From an uncultured Clostridia bacterium (GTDB lineage: Bacteria > Bacillota > Clostridia > HGM11514): a DNA stretch of 6,039 nucleotides. The stretch is taken from NCBI GenBank assembly GCA_934489915.1, contig CAKSSZ010000099.1, positions 1 through 6,039 of the forward strand, read 5' to 3'. Of this stretch, positions 1 to 5,666 are shown in pieces (within the stretch, counting starts at the first letter, position 1; each line of letters begins with the position of its first letter). The position numbers were made by a program, and so were the translations under genes. Below the pieces are notes generated by a model that made no database searches, was not told where the DNA came from, and saw only the letters and a program-made list of their open reading frames with translations.

Positions 1-2
1 AC

Positions 3-692
3 CAAAAGCTGTTCCCCCGGAATACAAAGCTCCATTCCGTTTCGGTGGAGGGCAGTGCGGCAACGGTTGATTTTTCTAAGGAATTAAGCGGGATTGACCA
101 AGAGACCTTTTTGTTCATCAACGAGCTGTGCGCCATTTCTCTGGCGCAGGGCGGCTCTGTCCAGGGGGATAAAATTTCTACCATGACCCTGCTGTGCGAC
201 GGGGAGCCGCTGGAGGGGTATTATCAGTATCCCTACCAGGTGCATCTGGTGGATTATGCCGAGGAGGAGAATTTAAACGTCACCGTGTTAAAGCTTTATT
301 ATCCCGATCGGGAGGGGCTGAAGCTGTGGCCGGAATACCGCCTGGTGCCTTTGCTGGACGATCTGGACAAAACCATGATGTACGAGCTGTTTGCCGGGAC
401 GGAGGATCCGCAGCATAAAATGAACGTGATTCCCAGCGGGACTCAGTTTACCGGGCTGACCGCCTCGGGGAATACCTATACCATTGATTTAAACGGTGCC
501 TTTCTGGCAAACCGGCAGGAGGAGCCGACCACCAATTTGCTGGCGATCCAGTCGGTTGTGGCAACCCTGACCGAATTTACCGTAATCGATCAGGTGAAAT
601 TTAATGTAGAAGGAAAAAGCTCCGGCGTCGCCTTTGGGGAGATCGGGCTGGATCAGCCGATCACACTCAAAGCAGACCTGCTGGGAGAATAA
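3..692 (+). CDS. GerMN-domain sporulation/germination protein, C-terminal part (5' end outside window)
   Basis: The reading frame is open from the left edge to a TAA at 690-692, giving 229 visible residues. A GTG at 45 lies in frame but interrupts a domain, so I treat the gene as truncated by the window. Two GerMN-like units are visible. The first ends with a segment around LHSVSVEGSAATVDFSKEL, the usual 'xVxVxxGxAxVDFSKEL' strand of the family. The second runs from 'VLKLYYPDREGLKL' through 'VIPSGTQFTGLTASGNTYTI' to a 'VATLTEF..IDQVKFNVEGK' ending. Tandem GerMN domains are known from Bacillus GerM, a lipoprotein of the forespore/mother-cell interface needed for sporulation and germination. 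The lipobox and signal peptide would lie upstream of the window and cannot be checked. A strong terminator follows 52 bases after the stop, so this is probably the last gene of its transcript. The family call is firm; the role is inferred. Confidence 0.85.
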   Translation, partial: QKLFPRNTKLHSVSVEGSAATVDFSKELSGIDQETFLFINELCAISLAQGGSVQGDKISTMTLLCDGEPLEGYYQYPYQVHLVDYAEEENLNVTVLKLYYPDREGLKLWPEYRLVPLLDDLDKTMMYELFAGTEDPQHKMNVIPSGTQFTGLTASGNTYTIDLNGAFLANRQEEPTTNLLAIQSVVATLTEFTVIDQVKFNVEGKSSGVAFGEIGLDQPITLKADLLGE

Positions 693-744
693 AACGGAGA
701 GACTTTTGCGCAGTCATGCGCTGCCTTTCCAAAGCCCAAAACGG

Positions 745-781
745 CGCTGCGGCAAATCACACCTTGCCGCAGCGTTTTTTT
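745..781 (+). terminator. Rho-independent terminator after the GerM-like gene
   Basis: A perfect 11-bp stem (CGCTGCGGCAA at 745-755 pairing with TTGCCGCAGCG at 764-774) encloses an 8-base loop and is followed by seven T residues (775-781). It separates the sporulation gene from the serine hydrolase gene, so the latter needs its own promoter or read-through. Confidence 0.93.
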
Positions 782-795
782 ACAGTAAGCCTACC

Positions 796-818
796 GTGCG
801 GGGGGCAACCCACCGCAC
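796..818 (+). other. Hairpin in the leader of the serine hydrolase gene
   Basis: GTGCGGGGGG (796-805) pairs with CCCACCGCAC (809-818) around a 3-base CAA loop, with a single G/A mismatch. It ends 12 bases before the ribosome site and is not followed by T residues, so it is not a terminator. It could protect the mRNA 5' end or slow translation. It could also be a chance structure in GC-rich DNA. Confidence 0.35.
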
Positions 819-830
819 CGATCCTAACAG

Positions 831-837
831 AGAAGGA
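831..837 (+). promoter_or_regulatory. Ribosome binding site deciding the serine hydrolase start
   Basis: AGAAGGA lies 10 bases before the ATG at 848. It favours that start over the in-frame ATG at 716, which would place 44 codons across the terminator hairpin. Confidence 0.7.
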
Positions 838-847
838 AGTGTGTTTC

Positions 848-1921
848 ATGGCAATTTTTGAACGTACCACACCGGAAGCCTGCGGCATTGATTCCCGGGG
901 GATCCTTGCCTTTTTGGAGGAGCTGCCCTATCCCGGGCAGGAAACCCATCATTTTATGCTGCTCCGCCATGGAAAGGTGGTGAGCGAGGGGAGCTGGGCG
1001 CCCTATCAGCCAGGGGCGCGTCACGTCCTTTATTCCGTCTCCAAAGCGTTTTTGTCCTCTGCCGTTGGGCTGCTGGCGGGGGAGGGGAAATGCCGCCTGT
1101 CCGACCGGCTTGTGGACTTTTTCCCGGAGTATCGCGCTCTTGCCGCACCGGGAGTGGAGGAGATTCGGGTGGAGCACCTTCTGACCATGGCAACCGGGCA
1201 GAAAACGGACGCCCGGGTGCATGTGGTGGAATCTCCCGCCTGTGAGCCGCAGGATCGGCTGGCTGCCTTTTTTGCCACGCCTGCCACCGCCCCCGGCACC
1301 CTGTTCCACTATGACGGCGCCGCCTCTTACGCCCTTTCCCGGCTGGTGACCCGTCTGACCGGTCAGGGGCTGGACGATTTTTTGCAGTCCCGTCTGCTGG
1401 AGCCTTTGGGGATCCGCCGCCCCTATTATGAGCGGTGTCCCGCCGGCTATTGCCTGGGCGCAACCGGCATGATGGTATCCATTGAGGAGATGGCGGCATT
1501 GGGGCAGTTGTATTTACAGCAGGGAAAATGGAAGGGTCGGCAGCTTTTGCCCGCCTCCTGGGTGGAGCAGGCCACCGCCCGCCACATTGCAACCGATCAC
1601 GTTACCACCGGCCCCGACTGGCAGATGGGCTATTGCTATCATTTTTGGAGAGGACGGCACAACACCTACCGTTTTTGCGGCGCATACGGGCAGATGTGCG
1701 TGATCCTGCCCGAGCTTGACGCTCTCTTCCTGGTGCAGTCTGCTTATGATAACAATAAATTATATACGATTTTAGACTCCTTTTATGCCCGCCTGCTCCC
1801 TGCCTTTCACGAATCCCCCTTGCCGGAGCAGGAAAGCGCCCGGCAGGCGGTACAGGCATTGTTCTCCGCCGCAAAGGCGCCGGAAAATGCCAAACCCATC
1901 GAGGAATGGGAGCGTTTGTAA
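848..1921 (+). CDS. Serine hydrolase of the beta-lactamase/PBP-like superfamily (class C type fold)
   Basis: A 357-residue protein starting at the ATG after AGAAGGA. It matches the Beta-lactamase (PF00144) family, whose members include esterases, D-amino peptidases and penicillin-binding-protein homologues. The SxxK motif is S63-V-S-K66 within 'LYSVSKAFLSSAVGLL', giving the nucleophile and general base. The family's 'HLLTMATG' follows at 110-117. The second motif, normally Y-x-N, reads Y155-D-G in 'FHYDGAASYALSRLV'. The region 'LGATGMMVSIEEMAALGQLYL' (203-223) and the 'LLPASWVEQAT' segment are typical of the family. Near the C terminus 'FCGAYGQMCVILPELDALFLVQS' (276-298) stands where the KTG/HxG-type motif is expected. 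No signal peptide or membrane anchor is visible, so the enzyme is probably cytoplasmic. Many family members are exported. The substrate is unknown and a true beta-lactamase is unlikely. No convincing promoter was found between the upstream terminator and the start. Confidence 0.88.
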   Translation: MAIFERTTPEACGIDSRGILAFLEELPYPGQETHHFMLLRHGKVVSEGSWAPYQPGARHVLYSVSKAFLSSAVGLLAGEGKCRLSDRLVDFFPEYRALAAPGVEEIRVEHLLTMATGQKTDARVHVVESPACEPQDRLAAFFATPATAPGTLFHYDGAASYALSRLVTRLTGQGLDDFLQSRLLEPLGIRRPYYERCPAGYCLGATGMMVSIEEMAALGQLYLQQGKWKGRQLLPASWVEQATARHIATDHVTTGPDWQMGYCYHFWRGRHNTYRFCGAYGQMCVILPELDALFLVQSAYDNNKLYTILDSFYARLLPAFHESPLPEQESARQAVQALFSAAKAPENAKPIEEWERL

Positions 1922-1931
1922 CATTTCAGTT

Positions 1932-1967
1932 TTTAGTCATTGTTACTAAATTTGCAGAAAAATGCAA
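1932..1967. promoter_or_regulatory. Two adjacent dyads upstream of the isomerase promoter (possible operators)
   Basis: TTTAGT (1932-1937) and ACTAAA (1945-1950) form a 6-bp inverted repeat with a 7-base spacer. TTGCA (1952-1956) and TGCAA (1963-1967) form a second one with a 6-base spacer. A direct copy of TGCAAT (1963-1968) recurs at 1976-1981, overlapping the -35 box. The region is AT-rich. The first dyad could also be a weak terminator for the hydrolase gene, as TTT follows it. Binding by any regulator is inference. Confidence 0.35.
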
Positions 1968-1974
1968 TCTGCTC

Positions 1975-2003
1975 TTGCAATGAACAGTGAAATGGTTTAT
2001 AAT
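1975..2003 (+). promoter_or_regulatory. Sigma-A-type promoter of the sugar isomerase/epimerase gene
   Basis: TTGCAA (1975-1980) and a perfect TATAAT (1998-2003) are separated by 17 bases in an AT-rich stretch. Transcription would start near 2010 and leave a leader of about 28 bases containing the ribosome site. Confidence 0.8.
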
Positions 2004-2022
2004 GAAAGAAAAGTTCAAACAA

Positions 2023-2030
2023 AAGGAGAG
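2023..2030 (+). promoter_or_regulatory. Ribosome binding site of the isomerase/epimerase gene
   Basis: AAGGAGAG lies 7 bases before the ATG at 2038. The in-frame ATG at 1987 lies inside the promoter spacer and so cannot be on the transcript, which fixes 2038 as the start. Confidence 0.85.
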
Positions 2031-2037
2031 ATCGGAC

Positions 2038-2793
2038 ATGATCGATAAAATCGGCGTACAGCTTTATACCATCCGGGATACCATGAAAACCGCAGAGGAT
2101 ATCCGGGAAAGCTTTCGTAAATTAAAGGCAATGGGCATTGACCAGGGGCAAACCGCCGGTTGTGCCATTCCTTATGAAGAATTTGGCAAAATCGCAGAGG
2201 AGGAGCAGTTTGAAATCGTTGGCACTCATGACGATTTTAATCTGATGGTCAATGACTTTCCTGCTGCTTTAGCGGCTCACCGTGCGCTGCACACCAATCT
2301 GATGGGCATCGGCGGCTTCCATTATGAAAACAAGCAGCAGGTGGAGGAATTCATCAAAAAAGCAAATATCGTAGGGGAAAAGGCGGCGGAAAACGGCTGC
2401 AAATTCACCTATCATCATCATAGCCATGAATTTATGCGGTTTGACGACGGGGACTATGCCATGCATATGCTGGTAGAGGGGTTGGATCCGAAAACCACTT
2501 CCTTTGTGTTAGATACTTATTGGCTGCAGCACGCAGGCGCAGACGTCCGCCAATGGATTTCCAAGCTGAGCGGCAGAATTGACATCCTGCACCTGAAGGA
2601 TATGGGCAGAGGGCCGGAAGGACCCTTCATTACCGAGGTGGGCAACGGGAACATCAATTTTGCAGGCGCATTGGAAGAAGCGGAAAAAGCCGGCGTAAAA
2701 TATTACGTGATCGAGCAGGATATCTGCCCGGGCGATCCCTTTGAAAGCCTGAAGCAGAGCGTGGATTATATCCAAAAGAATTTTATGAAGTAA
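2038..2793 (+). CDS. Sugar phosphate isomerase/epimerase (xylose isomerase-like TIM barrel)
   Basis: A 251-residue protein of the AP-endonuclease-2/xylose-isomerase-like family (PF01261), near the usual length for bacterial members. It opens with the typical first strand 'KIGVQLYTIRD' (4-14). The metal-binding side of the barrel is well kept: 'YHHHSHEF' (125-132, ligand E131), 'VLDTYWLQHAGAD' (157-169, ligand D159, with H165), 'LHLKDM' (184-189, H185 and D188), 'EVGNGNINF' (200-208) and 'VIEQD' (224-228, E226). Family members isomerise or epimerise sugars, inositols and keto-sugars using a divalent metal; the exact substrate cannot be read from the sequence. No signal peptide is present, so it is cytoplasmic. 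It is transcribed from its own promoter as a single gene, ended by hairpins and a terminator. A link to the amino-sugar genes further right is possible but based only on proximity. Confidence 0.9.
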   Translation: MIDKIGVQLYTIRDTMKTAEDIRESFRKLKAMGIDQGQTAGCAIPYEEFGKIAEEEQFEIVGTHDDFNLMVNDFPAALAAHRALHTNLMGIGGFHYENKQQVEEFIKKANIVGEKAAENGCKFTYHHHSHEFMRFDDGDYAMHMLVEGLDPKTTSFVLDTYWLQHAGADVRQWISKLSGRIDILHLKDMGRGPEGPFITEVGNGNINFAGALEEAEKAGVKYYVIEQDICPGDPFESLKQSVDYIQKNFMK

Positions 2794-2818
2794 GAAGAAG
2801 GGGATAGGAGAGCTTTGG

Positions 2819-2870
2819 GGTCGCAGGGGAAGGGTTTCTTTTCCTGCGACCGGCAAGCTTCGCCTTGGCC
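2819..2870 (+). other. Tandem RNA hairpins in the 3' region of the isomerase transcript
   Basis: A 13-bp stem with two G-U pairs (2819-2831 with 2839-2851, 7-base loop) is followed directly by a second, shorter stem with one bulge (GGCAAG at 2852-2857 with CTTGGCC at 2864-2870). Neither has a proper T run, so they are not classical terminators. They lie between the stop codon and the true terminator at 2895 and may stabilise the mRNA 3' end or be part of a small RNA. Confidence 0.5.
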
Positions 2871-2894
2871 TTTATGGGAATAGGGAACAAAACA

Positions 2895-2932
2895 GGGGGC
2901 AGCAAAACAAAATCGTTTTGCCGCCCCTTTTT
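2895..2932 (+). terminator. Rho-independent terminator after the isomerase/epimerase gene
   Basis: The left arm GGGGGCAGCAAAAC (2895-2908) pairs with GTTTTGCCGCCCC (2915-2927) around a 6-base loop, with one A/C mismatch. Five T residues follow (2928-2932). It ends 24 bases before the -35 box of the transporter promoter, insulating the two genes. Confidence 0.9.
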
Positions 2933-2956
2933 ATTGCGTTCTTTTGCAAAAACTTC

Positions 2957-2986
2957 TTGACAAACCGCCCTCAGCTCTGTTATAAT
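2957..2986 (+). promoter_or_regulatory. Near-consensus sigma-A promoter of the transporter gene
   Basis: A perfect TTGACA (2957-2962) and a perfect TATAAT (2981-2986) are separated by 18 bases. A TG at 2978-2979 adds an extended -10 element. A start site near 2993 would give a leader of about 32 bases. Such a strong promoter in front of a transporter suggests that repression is needed; see the palindrome over the -10 box. Confidence 0.9.
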
Positions 2987-2993
2987 AACAGAG
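2975..2993. promoter_or_regulatory. Perfect 19-bp palindromic operator candidate over the -10 box
   Basis: CTCTGTTATAATAACAGAG is a perfect inverted repeat with two 9-base arms around a single central A at 2984. It covers the whole extended -10 region and ends at the predicted transcription start. This is the typical position for a dimeric repressor of the TetR, GntR, MarR or similar type. The protein that binds it is not identifiable here. Confidence 0.65.
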
Positions 2994-3012
2994 TAACTTA
3001 TACAGATGAGTT

Positions 3013-3017
3013 GGAGG
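3013..3017 (+). promoter_or_regulatory. Ribosome binding site of the transporter gene
   Basis: GGAGG lies 7 bases before the ATG at 3025 and supports that start over the ATG at 3006 in another frame. Confidence 0.85.
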
Positions 3018-3024
3018 AACCTGA

Positions 3025-3885
3025 ATGTATTACTTATTATTAGTCCTGGCAACCGTACTTTACACCGTCTCCTTTTACTGCAATCAGCAGGTGGAACGGC
3101 GGTGCCGCTCCGGGATGGACGCGGCCATTTTATTTTCTACCGTTGCCTGGAGCGGGTTTTTGGCGGTGCTTCTGATCCTGTTAAAGGGGCGGCTTGCCAT
3201 CACTCCCTTTTCCGCCCTGTGCGCCTCGCTCCATGCTTTTTTTATGGTCACCTATTCCTTTTTGAGCCTGAAAGCCCTCTCAGTGGCGGATTTGGGCAAG
3301 TATTCTATGTATGCTATGTTAGGCGGTATGCTGGTTCCTTTTGCTACCGGGATTCTGTTTTTTGAAGAGGGGTTGACCGCCGGCAAAATCATCTGCTGTG
3401 TGATCTTGACGCTGGCACTGTACCTGGACAGCAAAAGCGGGAAAATCACCGAAAAATCCCTCATTTACCTGGTTGCGGTCTTTTTTGTCAACGGCTCTTT
3501 CGGGGTGCTGAGTACCGTTCACCAAAGCGGCGGCTTTGCCACGGTGAATTCCAATCAGTATATTGCCTTGCAGGCGATTCTGGTGGTGGCGTTTGGGGTG
3601 TGCTTTCTTGGGGTTCGCAGGCTCCGCCGGGGCAGACTGCATATTGTGGAAACAAAAAAAGCCTTTTTCCCCATGGTGTTGTACGGGCTGTTAAACGGCA
3701 GCGCAGAGCTGCTGTTACTCCTTGCCCTAAGGAGTGGGGTGCAGGCTTCGGTGCAGTACCCCATCATCACCGGCGGGGTGGTGATCGGCTCGGCTCTGTT
3801 GAGCCTGCTAACCGGAGAAACCCGGGGCTGGAAACGCCTCCTCCCCGCCGGGATTACTTTGGTTGGGCTGCTGTTTTTGATCTGA
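3025..3885 (+). CDS. EamA/DMT-superfamily membrane transporter
   Basis: A 286-residue, strongly hydrophobic protein with about ten membrane segments (roughly 1-18, 33-53, 62-82, 92-112, 119-135, 145-165, 178-197, 212-235, 240-262 and 270-286). This is the two-times-five-helix plan of the drug/metabolite transporter superfamily. The fourth helix is followed by 'FFEEGLTAGK' (112-121) and the ninth by 'LLTGETRGWK' (261-270). These are the family's paired 'GE' turns after helices 4 and 9. Basic residues cluster in the loop at 198-212. Members move metabolites, amino acids or sugars across the cytoplasmic membrane; the substrate here is unknown. The gene stands alone behind a strong promoter with a palindromic operator candidate. 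It converges with the AraC regulator, with only 41 bases between the stop codons and no clear terminator there. Confidence 0.85.
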   Translation: MYYLLLVLATVLYTVSFYCNQQVERRCRSGMDAAILFSTVAWSGFLAVLLILLKGRLAITPFSALCASLHAFFMVTYSFLSLKALSVADLGKYSMYAMLGGMLVPFATGILFFEEGLTAGKIICCVILTLALYLDSKSGKITEKSLIYLVAVFFVNGSFGVLSTVHQSGGFATVNSNQYIALQAILVVAFGVCFLGVRRLRRGRLHIVETKKAFFPMVLYGLLNGSAELLLLLALRSGVQASVQYPIITGGVVIGSALLSLLTGETRGWKRLLPAGITLVGLLFLI

Positions 3886-3926
3886 CGTGAAGGCTTACCT
3901 GTTGTTCGTTTGGGGGTTCCCCTCCG

Positions 3927-4814
3927 TCAGGAAGAATGCTGCTGAACCGACTCCGAGTATTTGGTGGGGGTCATCCGGGTTACCCGCTTAAACACCCGTG
4001 AAAAATACTGAGGGTCGCTGAACCGGAGTAGATCGGAAATTTCGGTAAAATTATAATGATTTTCCCGGATCAGCCGTTTTGCCTCCTCAATTTTTAACGC
4101 CGTGTAATATTTGTTTACCGAGTAACCGGTGGTTTCCGCAAACACCCGGGCGATGTAAGCACGGCTGAAATTCATTTGAGCGCAAAGCTGGGCAACCGAA
4201 ATCTGCCCGTAAATATTTTGTTCCAGCAGGCGGATCACCTCCGGCACAATCCGGAGCGTTGTGCTGCGCAAGGGGTGGACGGTTTTCTTGGGCAGCGCCC
4301 CTTCCTCCGCCCGGATGAGCCGAATCAAAAATTGCTCCAGATAATTTTTGATCATCTGAACGCCCCCTGCGGGCGGGTGAAGAGCAAGCTTCAGCTCCTT
4401 CAACTCCGGGTTGTTAAAGGGCAGATCGTAGGTGTTGTTTGCCTCCTCAATCATAGCGGAAATAAAATGCCTGTCCCCCGGGGGGACGGCTATTTTTTTG
4501 TCCTCAAAATACGCCATCGCCTTGGAGCTGCACACAAAGCTGATAATAAAAATGTTCGGCGCCGTCACCCCATTGGCATTGAGCCGGTGAAATTCGTTGG
4601 GCTTGTGAAAATACGCCTCCCCCTTATGCAGCACATGGGGGGTCTGACCGGCAAGGATATTGCACTCGCCCTTGTCCGCATAGACCAGCTCCCAAAAATC
4701 GTGCTGTTCCCCGGGATGGCGAAACTGACTGTCAAATTCAAAATAATGCACGGTCACAATTTTGCTGACATTAATGAGCAGGGGGATCCGATGCTTTCGA
4801 TAGGCTTCATTCAT
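3927..4814 (-). CDS. AraC-family transcriptional regulator with N-terminal cupin sensor domain
   Basis: A 295-residue protein. The N-terminal half is an AraC-type cupin that would bind a small ligand: 'HDFWELVYADKGE' (38-50) and 'GEAYFHKPNEFHRL' (65-78) are the two family hallmarks. The C-terminal 100 residues carry two helix-turn-helix units. The first is at about 205-228 ('ISVAQLCAQMNFSRAYIARV'). The second lies at about 255-280 and leads into the AraC signature 'SDPQYFSRVFKRVTRMTPTK' (266-285). The start is supported by GAGGTG (complement of 4821-4826) seven bases before the ATG. It is divergent from the PIG-L deacetylase gene, and AraC regulators often control the neighbouring divergent operon and themselves. 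Because the cupin resembles those of sugar-responsive regulators, an amino-sugar or derived ligand is a reasonable guess, but it is not shown by the sequence. Confidence 0.92.
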   Translation of the reverse strand: MNEAYRKHRIPLLINVSKIVTVHYFEFDSQFRHPGEQHDFWELVYADKGECNILAGQTPHVLHKGEAYFHKPNEFHRLNANGVTAPNIFIISFVCSSKAMAYFEDKKIAVPPGDRHFISAMIEEANNTYDLPFNNPELKELKLALHPPAGGVQMIKNYLEQFLIRLIRAEEGALPKKTVHPLRSTTLRIVPEVIRLLEQNIYGQISVAQLCAQMNFSRAYIARVFAETTGYSVNKYYTALKIEEAKRLIRENHYNFTEISDLLRFSDPQYFSRVFKRVTRMTPTKYSESVQQHSS

Positions 4815-4853
4815 TCTTTACACCTCAATCAGGTTACAAAAGTCCACGTTTGC

Positions 4854-4874
4854 AGTACAAAACATTCCTGTACT
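4854..4874. promoter_or_regulatory. Palindrome between the divergent genes, candidate AraC-regulator site
   Basis: AGTACA (4854-4859) and TGTACT (4869-4874) form a perfect 6-bp inverted repeat with a 9-base spacer. The right arm coincides with the -35 box of the deacetylase promoter. The whole element lies just downstream of the predicted start site of the regulator gene. A protein bound here could repress the regulator and affect the deacetylase operon. Many AraC proteins use direct rather than inverted repeats, so this assignment is tentative. Confidence 0.45.
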
Positions 4875-4897
4875 TTCTCCGGTTTTTATTGTATCAT
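4869..4897 (+). promoter_or_regulatory. Promoter of the PIG-L/NagB-like operon
   Basis: TATCAT (4892-4897) is a good -10 box. The sequence 17 bases upstream, TGTACT (4869-4874), is a poor -35 match (3 of 6), as expected for a promoter that needs an activator. Transcription would start near 4904, leaving a leader of about 39 bases. Confidence 0.5.
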
Positions 4898-4916
4898 GAA
4901 AGAGAGAAAAAATCAA
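4888..4916 (-). promoter_or_regulatory. Promoter of the AraC-family regulator gene
   Basis: Read on the minus strand, TTGATT (complement of 4911-4916) and TACAAT (complement of 4888-4893) are separated by 17 bases. A TG one base before the -10 box makes an extended -10. The start would be near 4881, with a leader of about 66 bases. Its -10 box overlaps that of the opposite promoter by two bases, so the two polymerases cannot be bound at once. Confidence 0.55.
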
Positions 4917-4930
4917 TCCCCAAAAAAGAA

Positions 4931-4939
4931 GGAGGAGGA
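4931..4939 (+). promoter_or_regulatory. Ribosome binding site of the deacetylase gene
   Basis: GGAGGAGGA ends 3 bases before the ATG at 4943, with its first GGAGG at a normal distance of 7 bases. The in-frame ATG at 4850 lies upstream of the promoter and so cannot be the start. Confidence 0.85.
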
Positions 4940-4942
4940 AAG

Positions 4943-5647
4943 ATGAATGTACTTGCCATTGGCTGTCACCCGGACGATGTGGAAATCAACTGCGCCGGTA
5001 CCCTGGCAAAATGCGTGAAGCGGGGGGATCGGGTCACCGTCTGCCATGTGTGCAACGGGAATTTGGGGCACGTGGTGATCCCGCCGGATGAACTGGGAGA
5101 AATGCGGATCGGGGAAGCCCGCCGTGCCGGCGCCCTGGCGGGCATTGAGGTGGTGACCTGCAACATCGGCGATCTGGAGGCATATGAGGGCAGCCGCGCA
5201 CAGCGGAATTTGGTGGTGGATGTGATCCGCCGCACCAGCCCGGATGTGATCATCACCCATGCGCCCAACGATTATATGCCGGATCATGTGGCGGTTTCCC
5301 GCCTGGTGTTTGACGCATCCTTTGCCGCCAGCGTCCCCCATTATGAAACGCAGGAGGCGGCCCCCGCTCCGGTGACCCCCATTTATTATATGGATAACCT
5401 GGGCGGGCTGGGCTTTCTCCCCACGGAATATGTGGATATTACGGAGGAAATGGGGTTAAAGCTCCAAATGCTGGAGTGCCACGAAAGCCAGATGAAGTGG
5501 ATGCGGGAGCATGACCATATCGATTTTGCCGATTTTGTGAAAACCACCGCAAAATATCGGGGCTATCAAAGCAACTGCGCCTATGCGGAAGGGTTTACCC
5601 AGTGCCTGGTATACCCGAAAATTCAAACCAAGCGGCTGCTGCCGTAA
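4943..5647 (+). CDS. PIG-L/LmbE-family deacetylase
   Basis: A 234-residue protein of the zinc-dependent PIG-L (LmbE-like, PF02585) family, of normal length. The signature 'CHPDDVEINCAGTL' (8-21) supplies zinc ligands H9 and D12 and the likely catalytic base D11. The third ligand is in 'NDYMPDHVAVSRLV' (109-122, H115). The C-terminal 'MLECHESQM' (176-184) and 'YAEGFTQCL' (214-222) are usual for bacterial members. The family removes N-acetyl groups from GlcNAc-containing molecules: MshB and BshB in thiol synthesis, GlcNAc-PI deacetylase, and chitobiose deacetylases. No signal peptide is present, so the substrate is intracellular. The NagB-like gene follows 19 bases after the stop, pointing to an operon and to a deacetylated amino sugar as the shared intermediate. 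A bacillithiol BshB role is less likely because no BshA glycosyltransferase gene is adjacent within the visible region. Confidence 0.9.
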   Translation: MNVLAIGCHPDDVEINCAGTLAKCVKRGDRVTVCHVCNGNLGHVVIPPDELGEMRIGEARRAGALAGIEVVTCNIGDLEAYEGSRAQRNLVVDVIRRTSPDVIITHAPNDYMPDHVAVSRLVFDASFAASVPHYETQEAAPAPVTPIYYMDNLGGLGFLPTEYVDITEEMGLKLQMLECHESQMKWMREHDHIDFADFVKTTAKYRGYQSNCAYAEGFTQCLVYPKIQTKRLLP

Positions 5648-5666
5648 CAGAAAGGATGGAGAAGCA

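Noticed and set aside
716..847. Longer hydrolase reading frame starting at the ATG at 716
   Set aside because: It would translate through the terminator hairpin at 745-781, lacks a good ribosome site and adds no family sequence. The ATG at 848 has AGAAGGA at proper spacing.
954..1592. Long minus-strand frame opposite the serine hydrolase gene
   Set aside because: Its product is extremely rich in P, R, G and A, typical of a shadow frame in GC-rich coding DNA. The plus strand has conserved hydrolase motifs.
3886..3926. Possible bidirectional terminator between the converging transporter and regulator genes (GGGG/CCCC around 3913-3922)
   Set aside because: The stem is only about 4 bp with too small a loop, and no T run follows on either strand.
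1951..4855. Shared TTTGCA followed by A-rich sequence upstream of three promoters (1951, 2943, 4849), as a possible common regulator site
   Set aside because: The same hexamer also occurs inside coding sequence (near 1381 and 2656), and its distance from the -35 box differs among the promoters (14-24 bases), so chance in AT-rich DNA is the simpler explanation.
4833..4860. Alternative regulator promoter TTGTAC-16-TGTAAC on the minus strand
   Set aside because: Both boxes match poorly and the start would fall on the ribosome site. The extended -10 promoter at 4888-4916 is far better.
4176..4946. 256-codon open frame on the plus strand opposite the AraC gene
   Set aside because: It is antisense to a clear AraC-family protein, shows no recognisable domain, has no ribosome site and overlaps the divergent promoters.
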